Shown here: positions 1 to 12,800 of the stretch, one piece after another
Position numbering within the stretch: the stretch's first letter is position 1
Layout: the number at the start of each line of letters is the position of its first letter
Assembly: GCA_947652115.1 (NCBI GenBank)
Contig: OX393561.1
Location: 33,035,881-33,099,880 of the forward strand
DNA from: Blastomussa wellsi
Lineage: Eukaryota > Cnidaria > Anthozoa > Scleractinia > Plerogyridae
Length of the DNA: 64,000 nt
Direction of reading: 5' to 3'
Notes under the pieces: generated by a model
The model's database searches: none
Told to the model about the DNA's origin: nothing
What the model saw: the letters and a program-made list of their open reading frames with translations, nothing else
Made by a program: the position numbers and the translations under genes

Positions 1-26
1 AATAGGGTGGACAGATAATCGATCAT

Positions 27-230
27 TTTTGTCCTCCGAGCCTGTGATCCATTTTGGACTGTCCCAAGGATCGAGAGTTCTGCCTGAGCCTCCAACACCC
101 GAAGTCCACGATTCACGGACTCATTGTAAAATCTGACAAATCTGATTGGCTGAACATCAGTACTCTTCGCATGTTATCCTTGGTATAGTCCAAATCTAGA
201 TCGTGGGCTCTGGCGAAGAGAATGATAATC
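27..230. repeat. Diverged foldback element (MITE-like)
   Basis: The left arm (about 30-90) and the right arm (about 155-230) are imperfect reverse complements, sharing blocks such as TTTGGACT and CCAAGGAT in the same order. The interior (about 95-160) resembles the interior of the copy at 633-874, including the phrase ATCTGATTGGC. It is read as an older copy of the same family. Confidence 0.45.
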
Positions 231-632
231 GAGTAGCAGCTTTCGCATGGTTTTCCTTGAATGGCTTGCCCCCCTTCGACACAAGAATTGAACAAACAAC
301 AGCAACAATGCCCCTAGCCCCCAAAACAATAGCAACTGCAACAACTGAGGACCAAAAGAGCTACAAGCTAATTATGAGAGCTGTTACACAACTGCTGATA
401 ATTCAGCTGTCTTTCGTTTCAGAAATTGCATTCAGGAGTGGAAAAGTTAAGGACTTTTCAATGCTTGATTTTTCTGTGTCAACAATAATCGCTTACAATC
501 AGCTGTCGTAGTCCGCCACGCAATTCTTTCTGCTAAATGTCATGACTAGCCTGCTGCCCTTCACGCACTTTTTCCTGGTAAATTTCGTGACGAGCCAGAC
601 TGCGCACAATCTAAAAGTCCTTTGCTGTGCAA

Positions 633-874
633 TCTCGTCCCGGAGCCAGCGTTTCTTTTGGTCAGCACCAAGAACACGGACTCTGGCATTACCGATCCCG
701 GAAGTCAACATTTCACGGACTTCCGACCGTTCTGCGCAGACGCAGAACTTTTTCGCTTAATCTGATTGGCCGAGAATCAAAACAATACACCATGCGCATG
801 CTCCAAAAATCGGTCCTGACCAGAGTCCGTGTTCTTGGTGCTGACCAAAAGAAAAGCGGGCTCAGGGGACGAGA
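633..874. repeat. Foldback MITE, TCTCGTCCC-end family
   Basis: The termini TCTCGTCCC (633) and GGGGACGAGA (ending at 874) are inverted repeats. The arms extend about 50 bp with high identity, including the reverse-complement pair TTTTGGTCAGCACCAAGAAC and GTTCTTGGTGCTGACCAAAA. The phrase TTTGCTGTG occurs just outside both ends (near 620 and 878) and may be a remnant target duplication. The right end lies only 24 bp from the cadherin exon acceptor at 898. No ORF is seen, so the element is non-autonomous. Confidence 0.75.
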
Positions 875-898
875 GTGTTTGCTGTGATTCTCTTTTAG

Positions 899-3800
899 GT
901 GCGTGACTCCAGCGCTCCATTCTTCAGTGACACTGCCGAAGTAGTGATCTCCATTCAGGACTACAACGATAACCCTCCGGTATTCAATCCAGTATCATAT
1001 GCAGAAAAAGTCCGTGAGGACGTTATCCCGGAGGTATTTCTCCTTCAAGTTACCGCCACAGACTCGGACACGGGAAGCAACCAAGACTTCAAATTTTCCA
1101 TTTTCGAGGGTGATCCCGAGGGACAGTTTCGTATCGACCCGGACTATGGCAAGTTGTACGTGCACCGCACACTGGATCGAGAAACCCGAGCGGTTTATCT
1201 GCTTACTGTTAGAGCCACGAATACAGGTGTGTAACATACCTTGCTCAACATCAAGTTTCTCTCTACTGCTTGTTTAATTTCTCTAATTTCGAAACCTGCT
1301 ATCTTTGACATGCTATGATTGGCATATTGAATATAAATTATCTCCATAATGCCTCGGTAACAATACTGCGCAACATGGCTTTTACCCCATTAGTACATGT
1401 ATTGACTTTGAAATAAGCATTTGCATTCTTTTTGTTAATGTATCGCAATCTGCGTAGAGAAATATACACTGTACTTATGTCAGTCCCGGATTAAACGTAG
1501 GTATTGTTTGATTGTTTAATAAGTTTTCATGTATGACTGTGCTATTGGCCATAATTTTCATGTTGCTTCCTGAAAATGATCATATGTGTTTTGATGAACG
1601 TTATCAGGAGGACGCTTCGAGTTGTGACACCTATCATAAGGACCTGACATTGCATTAGCGTTAAATCCTGGTTTCATATATATCACACTGCGAGAGTTAC
1701 ACCAAAAATGCTCGAAGTTTTTTTTTCTATCCGGAATGCAACGCGCTTACCGTCCACTGTGTCTTTTAAATTAGTGTAATTTTAGGCTGCAAATGCAGCC
1801 GTCTCTCGTTGCTTCCTTCTCAAGGGGCTTTTTGTGAGAGATTGTCCGCGATGTACGTCCACAAAGCGGGACGCAATGGAAGTCGGCAGGGGAGCGAGGA
1901 TGGCGCACTGGTGAGAGCGCTCGCCTCCTACCAATGTGGCCCAGGTTCGATTCAGGCCGTGTGTCATATGTGGGTTGAGTTTGTTAAAAATTCTCCCCTC
2001 GCTCCGAGTGTTTTTCTCCGGGTTCTCTTGTGTTCCTCCAGCTTCTCATTGGCTGAGAGGATGGAACGTAACGGGCGTGAGTGGGCAATCAAACATTTAC
2101 ATAAACACTTTAACTTTAACTTCTTAAATGGCTAAAAATCATACGATAAAGATATATTTTTTGACATAAATTATCGCAACCTTATCTCATGCACCGCCAT
2201 AACTCCGAAATTCATATTGCGCTAGTTTCTGAACGAAAAACGCTATTGAGCTGAAAGGCTGTAAACGGATGTAAATTTAGTACCTCTTATCCCTGTTGAG
2301 GATAAAAACTTTGGTATTTCTTTAGCTTTGGATTTTACTTCTTGAAAAAGCCACGTGAAAACAATTTATAACGTGACATTTTTCTTTTTAGCGTTACCTC
2401 CTCTGTATGGTCACGCTTCAGTTAAAATCACCTTGGTCGACGTGAATGATAACGGCCCCACCTTCCATCCGTCAGTGTTTCACTTAAGCGTCAAAGAAAA
2501 CACCGCACCCTCCCAGTCCATAGGAAAAATTAGTGTCGACGACCCGGATCTAGATCCTCCTAACGGGGGTCCGTTCTTGTTCGAAATCGCCAATGGCAAC
2601 GATGATGGCTTCTTTGAGTTGGACAGCAAAACGGGAGAGTTCTTTACGAGGGCGACGTTTGACCGCGAACAGCGTGCGTCTTACATGCTGGGAATACGGG
2701 CTTGGGACAGCGGGTCACCTCGTCAACACTCGGAGACGTTCTTGTACGTGCACATCTTAGATGACAATGATCACCAACATTCGACAGGAACTTTGAACCT
2801 GGAGCTTAATTCGTACCAAGGGAAATTCCCTGGTGGGAAGGTGGGAAAGGTTTACGTCGTCGACAAGGATACCGACGACTCGAGGTATTACGACCTGTTA
2901 GCGAACAGCTCCGAATACTTCACGATTGAACGATCGACAGGGATGATCATTAGTCGACCGAATCCCCCGGAAGGGGATTACTTCTTGACGACCAGAGTTT
3001 CGGATGCTGACAGTTCTTTCACATCGGTGATCTGTTCGGTGTTCATCAAAGTTAAAGAAGTGTCAGGCGAGGCTGTTCAGAATAGTATGGCGATACGACT
3101 CGCGGGTATTTCTCGCGAAGGGTTCGTCACGTCTGTTCTACCGAGATTTAAATTGTCAGTGGCTAGCATTCTTGACGCAAACGAAGACAACGTGGAACTA
3201 TTCAGCGTGCAGGACGCACCAAAGACTGCAAAAGCCATCGACGTGCGGTTCGCTGCGCATGGCAGTCCGTACTATGCCCCAGAGAGGATGACCGCTATCC
3301 TGAAGAACAGCAGGCCTAGCTTATCCAAGGTGATGGAGGTGTTTGACGTGGACGTGTTGGTTGTAGGCGTGGACGAATGCTTGCATGAGCCTTGTGAATC
3401 TGGTGGCTGTAGAAACGTTTTGCTCGCCAATGGAGAAGTGGAAGTTATTTCTGTGAAAGGAACATCGTTTGCGTCCATTGTGGCCATTCTTACAGCGCGC
3501 TGCGACGACTGTAAAGCACAAGAAACAAAGAAAACGAGTTGTGAAACAAACCAGTGTTTGAATGGAGGAACATGTGAAGTCACACCTGAAGGTTAGTGCT
3601 ACACTTCGGAATTTTTGCATTTTTTTCGAATCCCAAGAAAAAGAAATTGATTATAATTCATTTAACGATCCAGTAGAGTGGACCAGAACCACACAAAACA
3701 GCTGGCAACGGGAAACAGGCCTGGACACAGGTTAAAGTAGCTACGTCACGATATTTTGAGTAATTTCTTCGACAACCTAAGTTACCCTTAAAATGTAGGA

Positions 3801-6800
3801 AATCCTAAGAATAATAGTTTGCTAAAGAAGAAAAACACCAAAGGAGTGATTCTAAACCAAAAAGGAACAAGGATGGCAGAGGATGGAGAAGATTGAAACG
3901 GATTGGAAATGACAATTTTGAAAATTTTTTCAAAGCGCATGAACGATGACATTGCTCCTTGAAGGCAATTTTTTGCTGTGTGTCACCGGATATATCAAGC
4001 CAGTTTTTTGTTTTTCGCATTGTACAAAATTAGCTTTTCATTAAAACGTACCATCAAACAATAGCGTACCAAGGTAGAAACTGAACTCCTTAGAGGTAAA
4101 ATAAAACGAAAATTACCAAGGATGCTTTAGATTGGGGAAGATTGAGACGAGAAAATTAAACATTGAGAAGAGAAAATTAAACATTTTTGACAGTGAGAAA
4201 TGATCATCGCAGTGAATTCCCAGTTTAAGAAATTGAAATGAATTATTTCATATACTATATATTTAAACATTTTTGGAGCAAACTCGTGTCTGTTAACTGC
4301 CAAACTGAACTTAGTAACGGTTTCTTCAGAACTTCGTGTTGTTGCCAGAGAGAATAATAATCCTGCAGTATAAACTCATTTTGAGAGGATTTTACAAATT
4401 TTAAGCGTTATCTCTCCCCCTTAATTGTTAGGCTGTGTACCTTAAATTTAGTTTAAAGCTGAAACTCTCTGAAAGCAGTATGAATACTCGAGCAACTGAG
4501 GCTTATTAGGCCCTAGCATATACAACTCATGTGTTGAAACGTAATAACAAATTGCTAGAATTGAACTAGTTACATTTAAGCCTTAGAGGACAGGAGGTTC
4601 TGTATTTTACCTCTTTTTTACCTTTGAATGCGATTTTCTACATTGAAATTAGAGTTTAACGAAGATTAAGAGCCAAAATGTACAAAATTTCCTTTTCTTT
4701 TTCTCGGACTTTCTTTTCTCGCTACCTTCTACTCTCCACAGCCTTTCTAGCTGCTGGAAAAGTTGTACCAAAACTGATCAGAGTGTTTTTTATTAGCTCT
4801 GTCAGAATGATTTCGATACTCCCAATGGACAATCTTGTGGAAAGACCTGTCCCAGCAGCACCAGAGTCCGCTGTCATGCAAACTGATGACGTCACAAGCG
4901 GTACAATGAGCATGATCATTAATTAACAGTTAGGCTACGAGCCCGAGTTTTCTATGAGCGAATAGTCAACGAGGCGCAGCCGAGTTGTTTTAGTAGAAAC
5001 TCTAAAGGATTACATTCAAAAAGCTGCCATTTTATATATTTTTAAGCCAAAAATCAAGAAAAATCTTGCCTTCAAAGAGCAATCCGCGCGCGATCGTTTT
5101 CTATCGGCGAATCGAAAACAGTCGGCGAACCAATCAGATTCAAGGATTTTCAATGGAACACAGCTGAGTTTCTACTAACTACGCATATATGCTTACTTAG
5201 TACGCTAAGGGTTAAACAAGAACTTTGCAAGGGGTAATGGGGGTCAGAATTAAAGTATTTTTGTTTCGTTTTGAAGTGTTTCCCAACCATATTGAAACTG
5301 GTAGTAGAAGAATTAAGAATGTATTTACAATAACAGTTTATAATGTGTTATTCCCTGGATATTCCTCTTAGGGCATGTCTGTCGATGTTTTGTGGGATTC
5401 GATGGCCCTAACTGCGAGTTTACAACGCGGAGCTTTGATTCCGGGGAGTGGCTGTGGCTAGCCCCGCCTCAGCAGTGTAGTGTTGGGTCCCTGTCATTAG
5501 AGTTCGCCTCGCGAGAGGCAAATGGGTTGCTGTTATATGGAGGCCCAACTTCTCCCGTCGAGGAGGGGGACGTCCACGATTTTATCGCAGTGGAGCTGGC
5601 TGGTGGTAAGATCATGGTATTCCTGTCGCTTGGGGACCGTAATGATGTGGTGCGCGTTGGTGTCACTAGTGGGATGGCCCTCAATGACGGTGAATGGCAT
5701 CATGTCGAGGTTTACAGGAATAGAACGGTAAGGGACCATTTTGACATTGCCTGGCGTTTTCAAGGAGCGTCATACTGTCAAAAGCCAAAAGGCATATTAA
5801 CATCAATGAAAAGCTAAAAATAATGTTCAAGTTTGTTAAAAATAACTATACTTGTTCACTAAAGTTACAAACGGATTATTGTAATGCGTTGCACAAACGT
5901 GAGTTTTATATGACAAATTGAAAAAGTCGGTCAGATGATGCCCTTGTGACTTAGGAAATTGGAATTAAAGCAAAAAAATTATTACACTTTGCTCTCTCGT
6001 TCTATGTGCATCTCGTGAATGAGCGACACTACGTAAAAACTAGTGATAATTTTAGTCACGTTATGACCCAAAATGCGCCAATACCCTGTGATAGTACTAG
6101 TGGGCCTTTAAGGCAACCATGCCACGGTGTGTTTATTTCTTCGTCTTCTTGAACACTGAGAACGCTTGTGTGGTCGTGTAGTTAATCACCATTTTGTTTT
6201 ATTTCATCAGCTTGTGCGTGTTACAGTGGACAAGTGTAAGGGAGCGCCGGTGTTGGAGGGAAGAAGACGCAGAGCAGTGGAAGACAAGTCGCAGTGCTCG
6301 TCCACAGCAAGAATGAACAGCGACAAGAACAAGTAAGGCGTATTAATCGTGGCACTGACGTTTTCCGTAATGTGAGCGACTGTCGGTCCGTAAACCAAGA
6401 TGAATGAATGGGCTGTACTTGGTAGATTCTAGCGTAACATCTGCTCTACAGAACAGTTCCGAGCTTCTTCCGTGAATATGTAGCTCTTCCGTAATATCAG
6501 TCGAGGGTTCTATATAAAACTGTCGATGTTCCGTAGAAACACAACTGGTCTGTAGAAAAATCATTGCCTCTTCCGTAGAAATCGAGCGCTCAAACTGTTC
6601 AAACTGTTGCGCGCGCATTAGCCTGGGTGGGCACTGGGCACTAGCGCCTGACTGTTTTTCGTTGTTCGACATTTCCCGGCTTTTACTTTGGGGTGGAAGA
6701 GCACAGAACGCGTCGTCATCAGAATGGAATTAGCAAAAACCATAATGATTCATAATTAAAGTAAATTTATGTGTGGTAATAATGGAGTATGTGCTGCTTG

Positions 6801-9800
6801 AATCATGATAAATTCGAAATGCGGCGGCTTTGGAAGTTTGGTAATCACTAATCCGGCCCTCTTGGAGCGCGAGAGAGAGGGAGGGCGGGAAGATTAGAGA
6901 CCCTGGGAATGAGGTTGCAGCGTTTGTCGCCATTTGTCATTTACACGAAGTTATCAGCATGGCAGAGACCATCATCATCAGCTCTCTTCACGCCATGATG
7001 TGCATAAGGCTGCAACTCTCGTTCTCCATTCATCTCTGGCTTTTGCTATGCCCCTAGCTTCAACCCAGCTGGTCCACTCCTCCTGCCTGCACTCCTTTTC
7101 GACAGTCGTTCTCCGTGTAGTCTTGCATGGGTCGTCCCTCTTTTCGCTTTCCATCAATCCTCCACTCCATTACCACCATACAATCAATGCCCCTGTCCAT
7201 TCTCAGCACGTGTCCGATCCTATGGCAGAAACCGCCAGAAGTACATAATTCCAAAGGTCAAGATCATGGTAATGAGTCTTGCGATATGTCTTTTGCGAGA
7301 AGGCTATTTTCAGACTAACTAAATAGACTGCAAAAACCGTGTACGAAGATCCTGCTTGATTGAACGTTGGATCTCGCAGGAGATCTAATCAGCCAAACTT
7401 AACGATGATAAGTCAAAGACTTCTGCAAGGCTGAAACAACGTGATATATTTTGAACAATATCAGACCAGCCTTCTTCAGGTTTAGATGTTACTTTTAGAC
7501 TGCTTTTTCGCGCGTGCTTTTTCGACCAAATAGTTTTAATGAAGACAAACTACGAACACCGGAACTGCAATTTATCAACACTGAGCCAGTATTAAAGGAG
7601 TGACGTCATGGCTTGAGTACTTTGAAAAATCTAGCCAACATTTTTCAAATTGGTCATTTGTAATCCGTCTCAATCTTCTCCATCCTTTGCCTTCCTTGTT
7701 CCTTATTGGTTTAGTATCACCTCTTTGGCGTTTTTCTTTTATAATAAACTATTATTTTGACTGGCCCCAGTTAAAAAATAATTGCTTATTCCTCAAAATT
7801 AAAACACAAATGACGTAGTGTACGCGCGGAAATTGCTTAGACAAGGTCACATGTCTTTTTCTTTTTTTAGGTTCTTGAATTTAAACGGTCCATTACAGCT
7901 TGGAGGCGTGTCCAACCCAAACCTTTTGTACCCCAAACTCACAGTCACGAGTTACAGAGGTTGTATTCGTAATGTCATCAGTCAGGGGAAGTACTACGAT
8001 CTCAAGACTCCATTACACAACAATGGCACAAAGGAGGGATGTCCCATGGTGGACCAACACTGTAGGCGCCATCAGTGCAACTCCCTTTCTAAATGTATTC
8101 CTTCGTGGACCGGCTACTCCTGTTCTTGTCCTTTTGGCTTTTCTGGTTTCACATGTGGCCAAAGTAAGTTCAAACTTGAAACGCTTTTTCAACCAGTTTC
8201 AAAAGTTTTTCCTTCGTTGCTATGGCTTTGTATATTTGGAAACCACCTGGTGGCGATTCAAATGGCGCGTGCGACCAATCAACCAATTAAAACGGAGTTT
8301 TTATTCTCTCGGCCGATGAGATGCAAGGCCCAAAACAATGGATTGGTTGACGTAACATTTTCCCCACGCTTTTGCTTCAATCCATATTGCTTTATTGTTG
8401 TATTTGTGGCTTTAATGTTTCTGCTGTCATGGCTCCAAAAAACCGTAAGAAAAATCAGTTTACTATCAATTACCTCTCCTTCTAAAGGGTAGTTGAAATT
8501 GATGTTTTTTTGCAGTAAAGATGTTGCCGTCTCTAGCGAAACATCTATTAATTCTATTCGTGGAACAAAAATTAGTTTTCAGTGCCTTGTTACGACGTTC
8601 AAGAGTTTCATCTCTTTATCAAGTTCGTCGTTTTAAGAGGCATATTAACTAACTTTTTCTGTTATTCATGATTTTTTTCCAGGAACACTTGCCCTAAACT
8701 ATGCGGAAAACAGTTTTACCCAGCACCTTTTTCACCTGCACAAGTTCGATTATGACCCGCGGGAGACTAAGATCCAAATGCAGATCCGAACACGTGACCC
8801 GGACGGTGGCGTACTGATGGTCAATGCCGGAAGTGAAGAAGGCCGGTTTAATTCACTTGAGGTAACTTGTTTGTAGCATTGTTAACCTGTATTCTGCTGT
8901 AATTTCATGATAGAAGTTTAGTTTGTAATGGGGGAGAAAGATTTTTTATTTCAGAAAAAAAAATTCTTTTCCGATATTCTTTCAGTGGTCAGATTTCCAG
9001 TTTGAAAGTTGAACTGATTTGCATCTGTCCCCCACCCTGTTAGGTCGTTCCATATGATACTGACGGGGATGGAGAGAGTGAGCTAATTGTCAAGTACACC
9101 CTCGGAGTAAAAGGCCGGTCTTCTCCAGTATTACAACTGACCGGTGTGAACGTGGGCAACGGTCAGTGGCACAATATTAGCGTGGTACGGGAAAGAACGC
9201 AGGTCATACTTTCCGTGGACGCTGATGGCGATGGATACTCTGTGACAGGTACTATTGTCACGCATTCTTTATTACTCCAAGAATCACTTCGTTACTAAGG
9301 TCACGCAATCCCTTAACGCTTCTGAGCCGCTTCGTGACAACCGTGACAGCTTAAAGAAAGTCTGCATAGGAAACTCCCCTTGAAACTCTGCGCTATCTTA
9401 CTTAAATCAAATAAAGAAAACTCATTTCCCCATAATCGGAATATTTATTCTTCAATATTTTTCAGAGCATTTTGGAGCTGAACACACCCTGTTTGTTCTG
9501 GATCCTACAAGAACGTTTATCGGGGGATTCAACCCTCCTGCCGTGTCACGCCGCCGCCGCCGTGACAAAACGAAAGATTTCGTTGGCTGTATCAATGATG
9601 TGAGATTTAACGGCCATCTGCTGTATTATTATAATGGAACAAATGATATAGGCAACGCACGATCCATGGGTACGAGAAACCTTGTCTGTGTTTTGATATT
9701 TTAATGTTTATTGACCCTTGATGATAGGAACTACTTGTACCTTCCTGTAAGTATTTGACTGTACAAGGTACACCTGTAGTATAGTGTAGTAACGAATACG

Positions 9801-12800
9801 CCGAAAAAGATTGGATTAACAGCGGGGGAGGTGTAGTGTCAAAAACACGGTGGACTGTTTGCAAAGCGGACTAGGCCTTTATAGATTTGAGCAAACTGGC
9901 ATAATTTCTGCCAAGTAGCAATGCTAGCATAATTCGCATATTTTGATAATTATTGGATCATTTTTGATGCTACTATTCGATCATTGTTCATCTTTAGTCC
10001 CAAGCACTTGGTGACGTTATTCGATGTTTTACGTTTTAGTTCAAGTAGTAGCATTTGTAGTTCACTGTGAATCACTGAGCGGCGTGTAAAACGGTCTGAG
10101 CCCGGGTCTGGGGTGCACCGGAACCGGAAGTCACATTGTAGGTGCATGTTAACATGACCACATGTTTATTTGAATTTCATTGTGGATTTGTTGCGTTTCT
10201 TTCTTGTAGACCAACGGCTTCGTATTTTTTGGACTTATTGCAATTTTTTCAATAATTTGGAAACAAGAGCATAATTTCAGCATAATTTGGCATAATATGC
10301 TACTTTTACTAGCATAATCTATAAAGGCCTAAGGCGGACACCCTCGGGACCAGTTTTACCTTGTGTCTGGCTCAGAAAAACAAGCGTAATTTGGCTGGCT
10401 CTTTCCTTCTGAAAGGCCTCTATGTGCTGCTCATGTTTAACCTTCCGTGAAAACCCATAGGCAACATTTATCTGCACCCTGCACCCAGTTCCCATTTAAG
10501 ATCTCTGTACGCAATGCAGACCTACATTTTCCAGGCGTCTCCTTCACAAGTGCAAACCGTTTTTCTCTTCAGGTGTAACTGAAGGTTGTAAAGCAAGTCC
10601 AGTATGTGAGCCCAATCCGTGCGTAGCCTCGGAATGGTGTCGAGACATTTGGCGGATGTTTGTTTGTTTACCTCGTCTTTGTACCTCTCAGCCCTGTCAA
10701 AATGGCGGCACGTGTGTTGAAGGAGTGGACGACAAAGGCACTGGCAAATTCTACTGTCGGTGCCCTCTGGCGTTTGAGGGTGCGCTGTGTGAGGTTGAGG
10801 GCGTTTTGGTTGTTGCTGAAGATTCGGGCGTAGGATTTGTAGACGGTCTGATTATTGGTAAGTATACTATAGAGCGAGGTTCAATTGACTGTCGTAAAAC
10901 CAAAGTAATAAGTAGTAGCAGTAGCAGTATATAAAAGAAAGTAAGTAGAGAAGACGACAACAGCCTAGCAAAGTCATGGCTAAGTCTCACTCACAGCCGG
11001 TCAATTTGCCCCTTGCCTGGCCCTTAATGAACCCCCTAATCCTATCAACACTCGAACGGGACACGTGACCGACACAAAGCGCGGGAAAACGTTTGCGCGT
11101 GAGTTACGATTGGTTTTGGTTTTACTTCTGATTGGTTGAAAAGGTGGCGAGAGATTTGTAAACAAATCAGTGAGCCCAAAGAAGTTCGTTAATTACTTAC
11201 CGCTCTATATTCTTTGGTAATTCCCTTGTGCTTTTTTTCAACATTCTGGATCTTTTCACCTTCTAACTGTATGAACCGCTCAATAATTCGGCTTTTGGAT
11301 AGTTCTGCATTTTCAAGTTAGGCGGGTAATGAAAGAGCGGGAAGCTAGATTCACAATATTGCGGGTACTGGGAGAATTGGGAAAACGCACTGCTTCCCAA
11401 CTAACCGACACACCGAAGGCATCGAATAGGCTAGAAGCGGAAGTGAAAGATGCATAGCTGGAAGTAACGACCGCCCTCCCTCCCTATGAACCTAGTAAAT
11501 GACCTTAGTTCACCAAGAGTTCTCGTAGCTCAGTTGTTAAGAGCGCCATTCGGTAATCCGGGAGGTCATGGCTTCGTATCCTGTCGGGGACTCAGATTTT
11601 CTTTGTCACACGCTCGTGTCATAATTGATCATTTCACCGAGCTGAAAATTTATCATCATGACACTCATGTTTTGTTCATTTAAACCGCGTGGTTTGTATG
11701 ACTCCTGTTATAGAGTTAATCCTTCCATTTTTCAATATTTATTCCACAGGCTTAGCAGTTCTGGTAGTGATACTGATTTTATCAGTTTGCATTTTAATTG
11801 TGTACCTGCGCCGTTCGCGTCCCAAGAAAATGGAAGCTGTTGTTGTGGACGAAGATCACTTTAAACGGGACAACGTGGCTAACTACCGCATCGAGGGTGG
11901 GGGCGAGGAGGACCTCGAGGAGGAAGGTCACGTTAGAGATATCTTGAGATCCTTTGAAACAAGTGATTTTAGTCCTTGTCAAAGCAAGTTTAAACTGTCG
12001 GGAAGCAGTAGTGACGTTAACGGCCCTTTCGTTGTCTTGGCGCCAATCAAAAAGGAGGCCGATAAAAGACTAGGCAATGGAATACCCGAATCGAACCCTG
12101 TTCAGAAACCTGTTAAACCTGATAAACAGGAAGCTCAGTGCTCTAATGATGAATCCGACCAAGAGCCCCCAGACTCCTGCTCATCGCCGTCAGCGGTGTC
12201 AACTCCCGAACGGCGCAGGCGCGTTCGTACTTCGTCCAAGGGAGAGGTCGGGGAAAGACATAGTCCCGAAGGGGGAGAGGGCGGAGTGGAAGCAAGCCCA
12301 ACACGGAAGTTAACGGAGGTCTTTGGGTTAACTGATGAAGAGCAGGAAGGTATGAGATCACCACCCGAAGGCTTTTCATCGCCGGAGAAGTACGAAAGTC
12401 TCAGTAAAAGGGAACGTGGAAACGGGGCTTCTTTGCAAAGACCTGAAAAAACGGAAGAAGAAAGTAGAAAACCTCAACAAAATGGCGAGTTGGCATTCCC
12501 TCAGCACGAATCATTTGCAATGGAGAATCCTTTGACTCGTCCAAACAGTGATCTTCCGAGCGCGGTTACAGAAGATGGATTCGCTCCGGTCCAACGGAAC
12601 TCTCTTCCTCCCAGAAAACCCCCACGGTCTTACTACCCCGGGGGAGCGCCTCCCCCACCGGGTCACTTCTTGCCAGAGGACGCAATGCAGAGGTTTTATT
12701 ACGAGGGGGCTGGGTCCCCTACCATCTCGCTTAGCACCCTGGGAGATACTGAGGGCGATTCGGAAGCAGACGATAGTTTTGAATACGTGAATGACATGGG

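Larger units (their letters stand above)
1..898. other. Cadherin intron or 5' flank, repeat-rich
   Basis: No coding exon is recognised before the splice acceptor at 897-898. The stretch is made largely of two foldback (inverted-repeat) copies described separately at about 27-230 and 633-874. The open frames seen here have no cadherin character and lie across these repeats. The upstream cadherin exons must lie to the left of the window. Confidence 0.6.

Noticed and set aside
113..511. Short open frames on both strands in the first 500 bp
   Set aside because: They overlap a foldback repeat and its flank, and have no cadherin motif or matching splice phase.
1893..1980. Functional tRNA gene
   Set aside because: A and B boxes are present but acceptor and anticodon stems do not close and a SINE body follows. 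The same applies at 11,519, 23,447, 32,703, 51,708 and 61,960.
3272..3620. Antisense frames opposite the large cadherin exon
   Set aside because: The sense strand encodes a clear cadherin/EGF frame; the antisense proteins show no family features.
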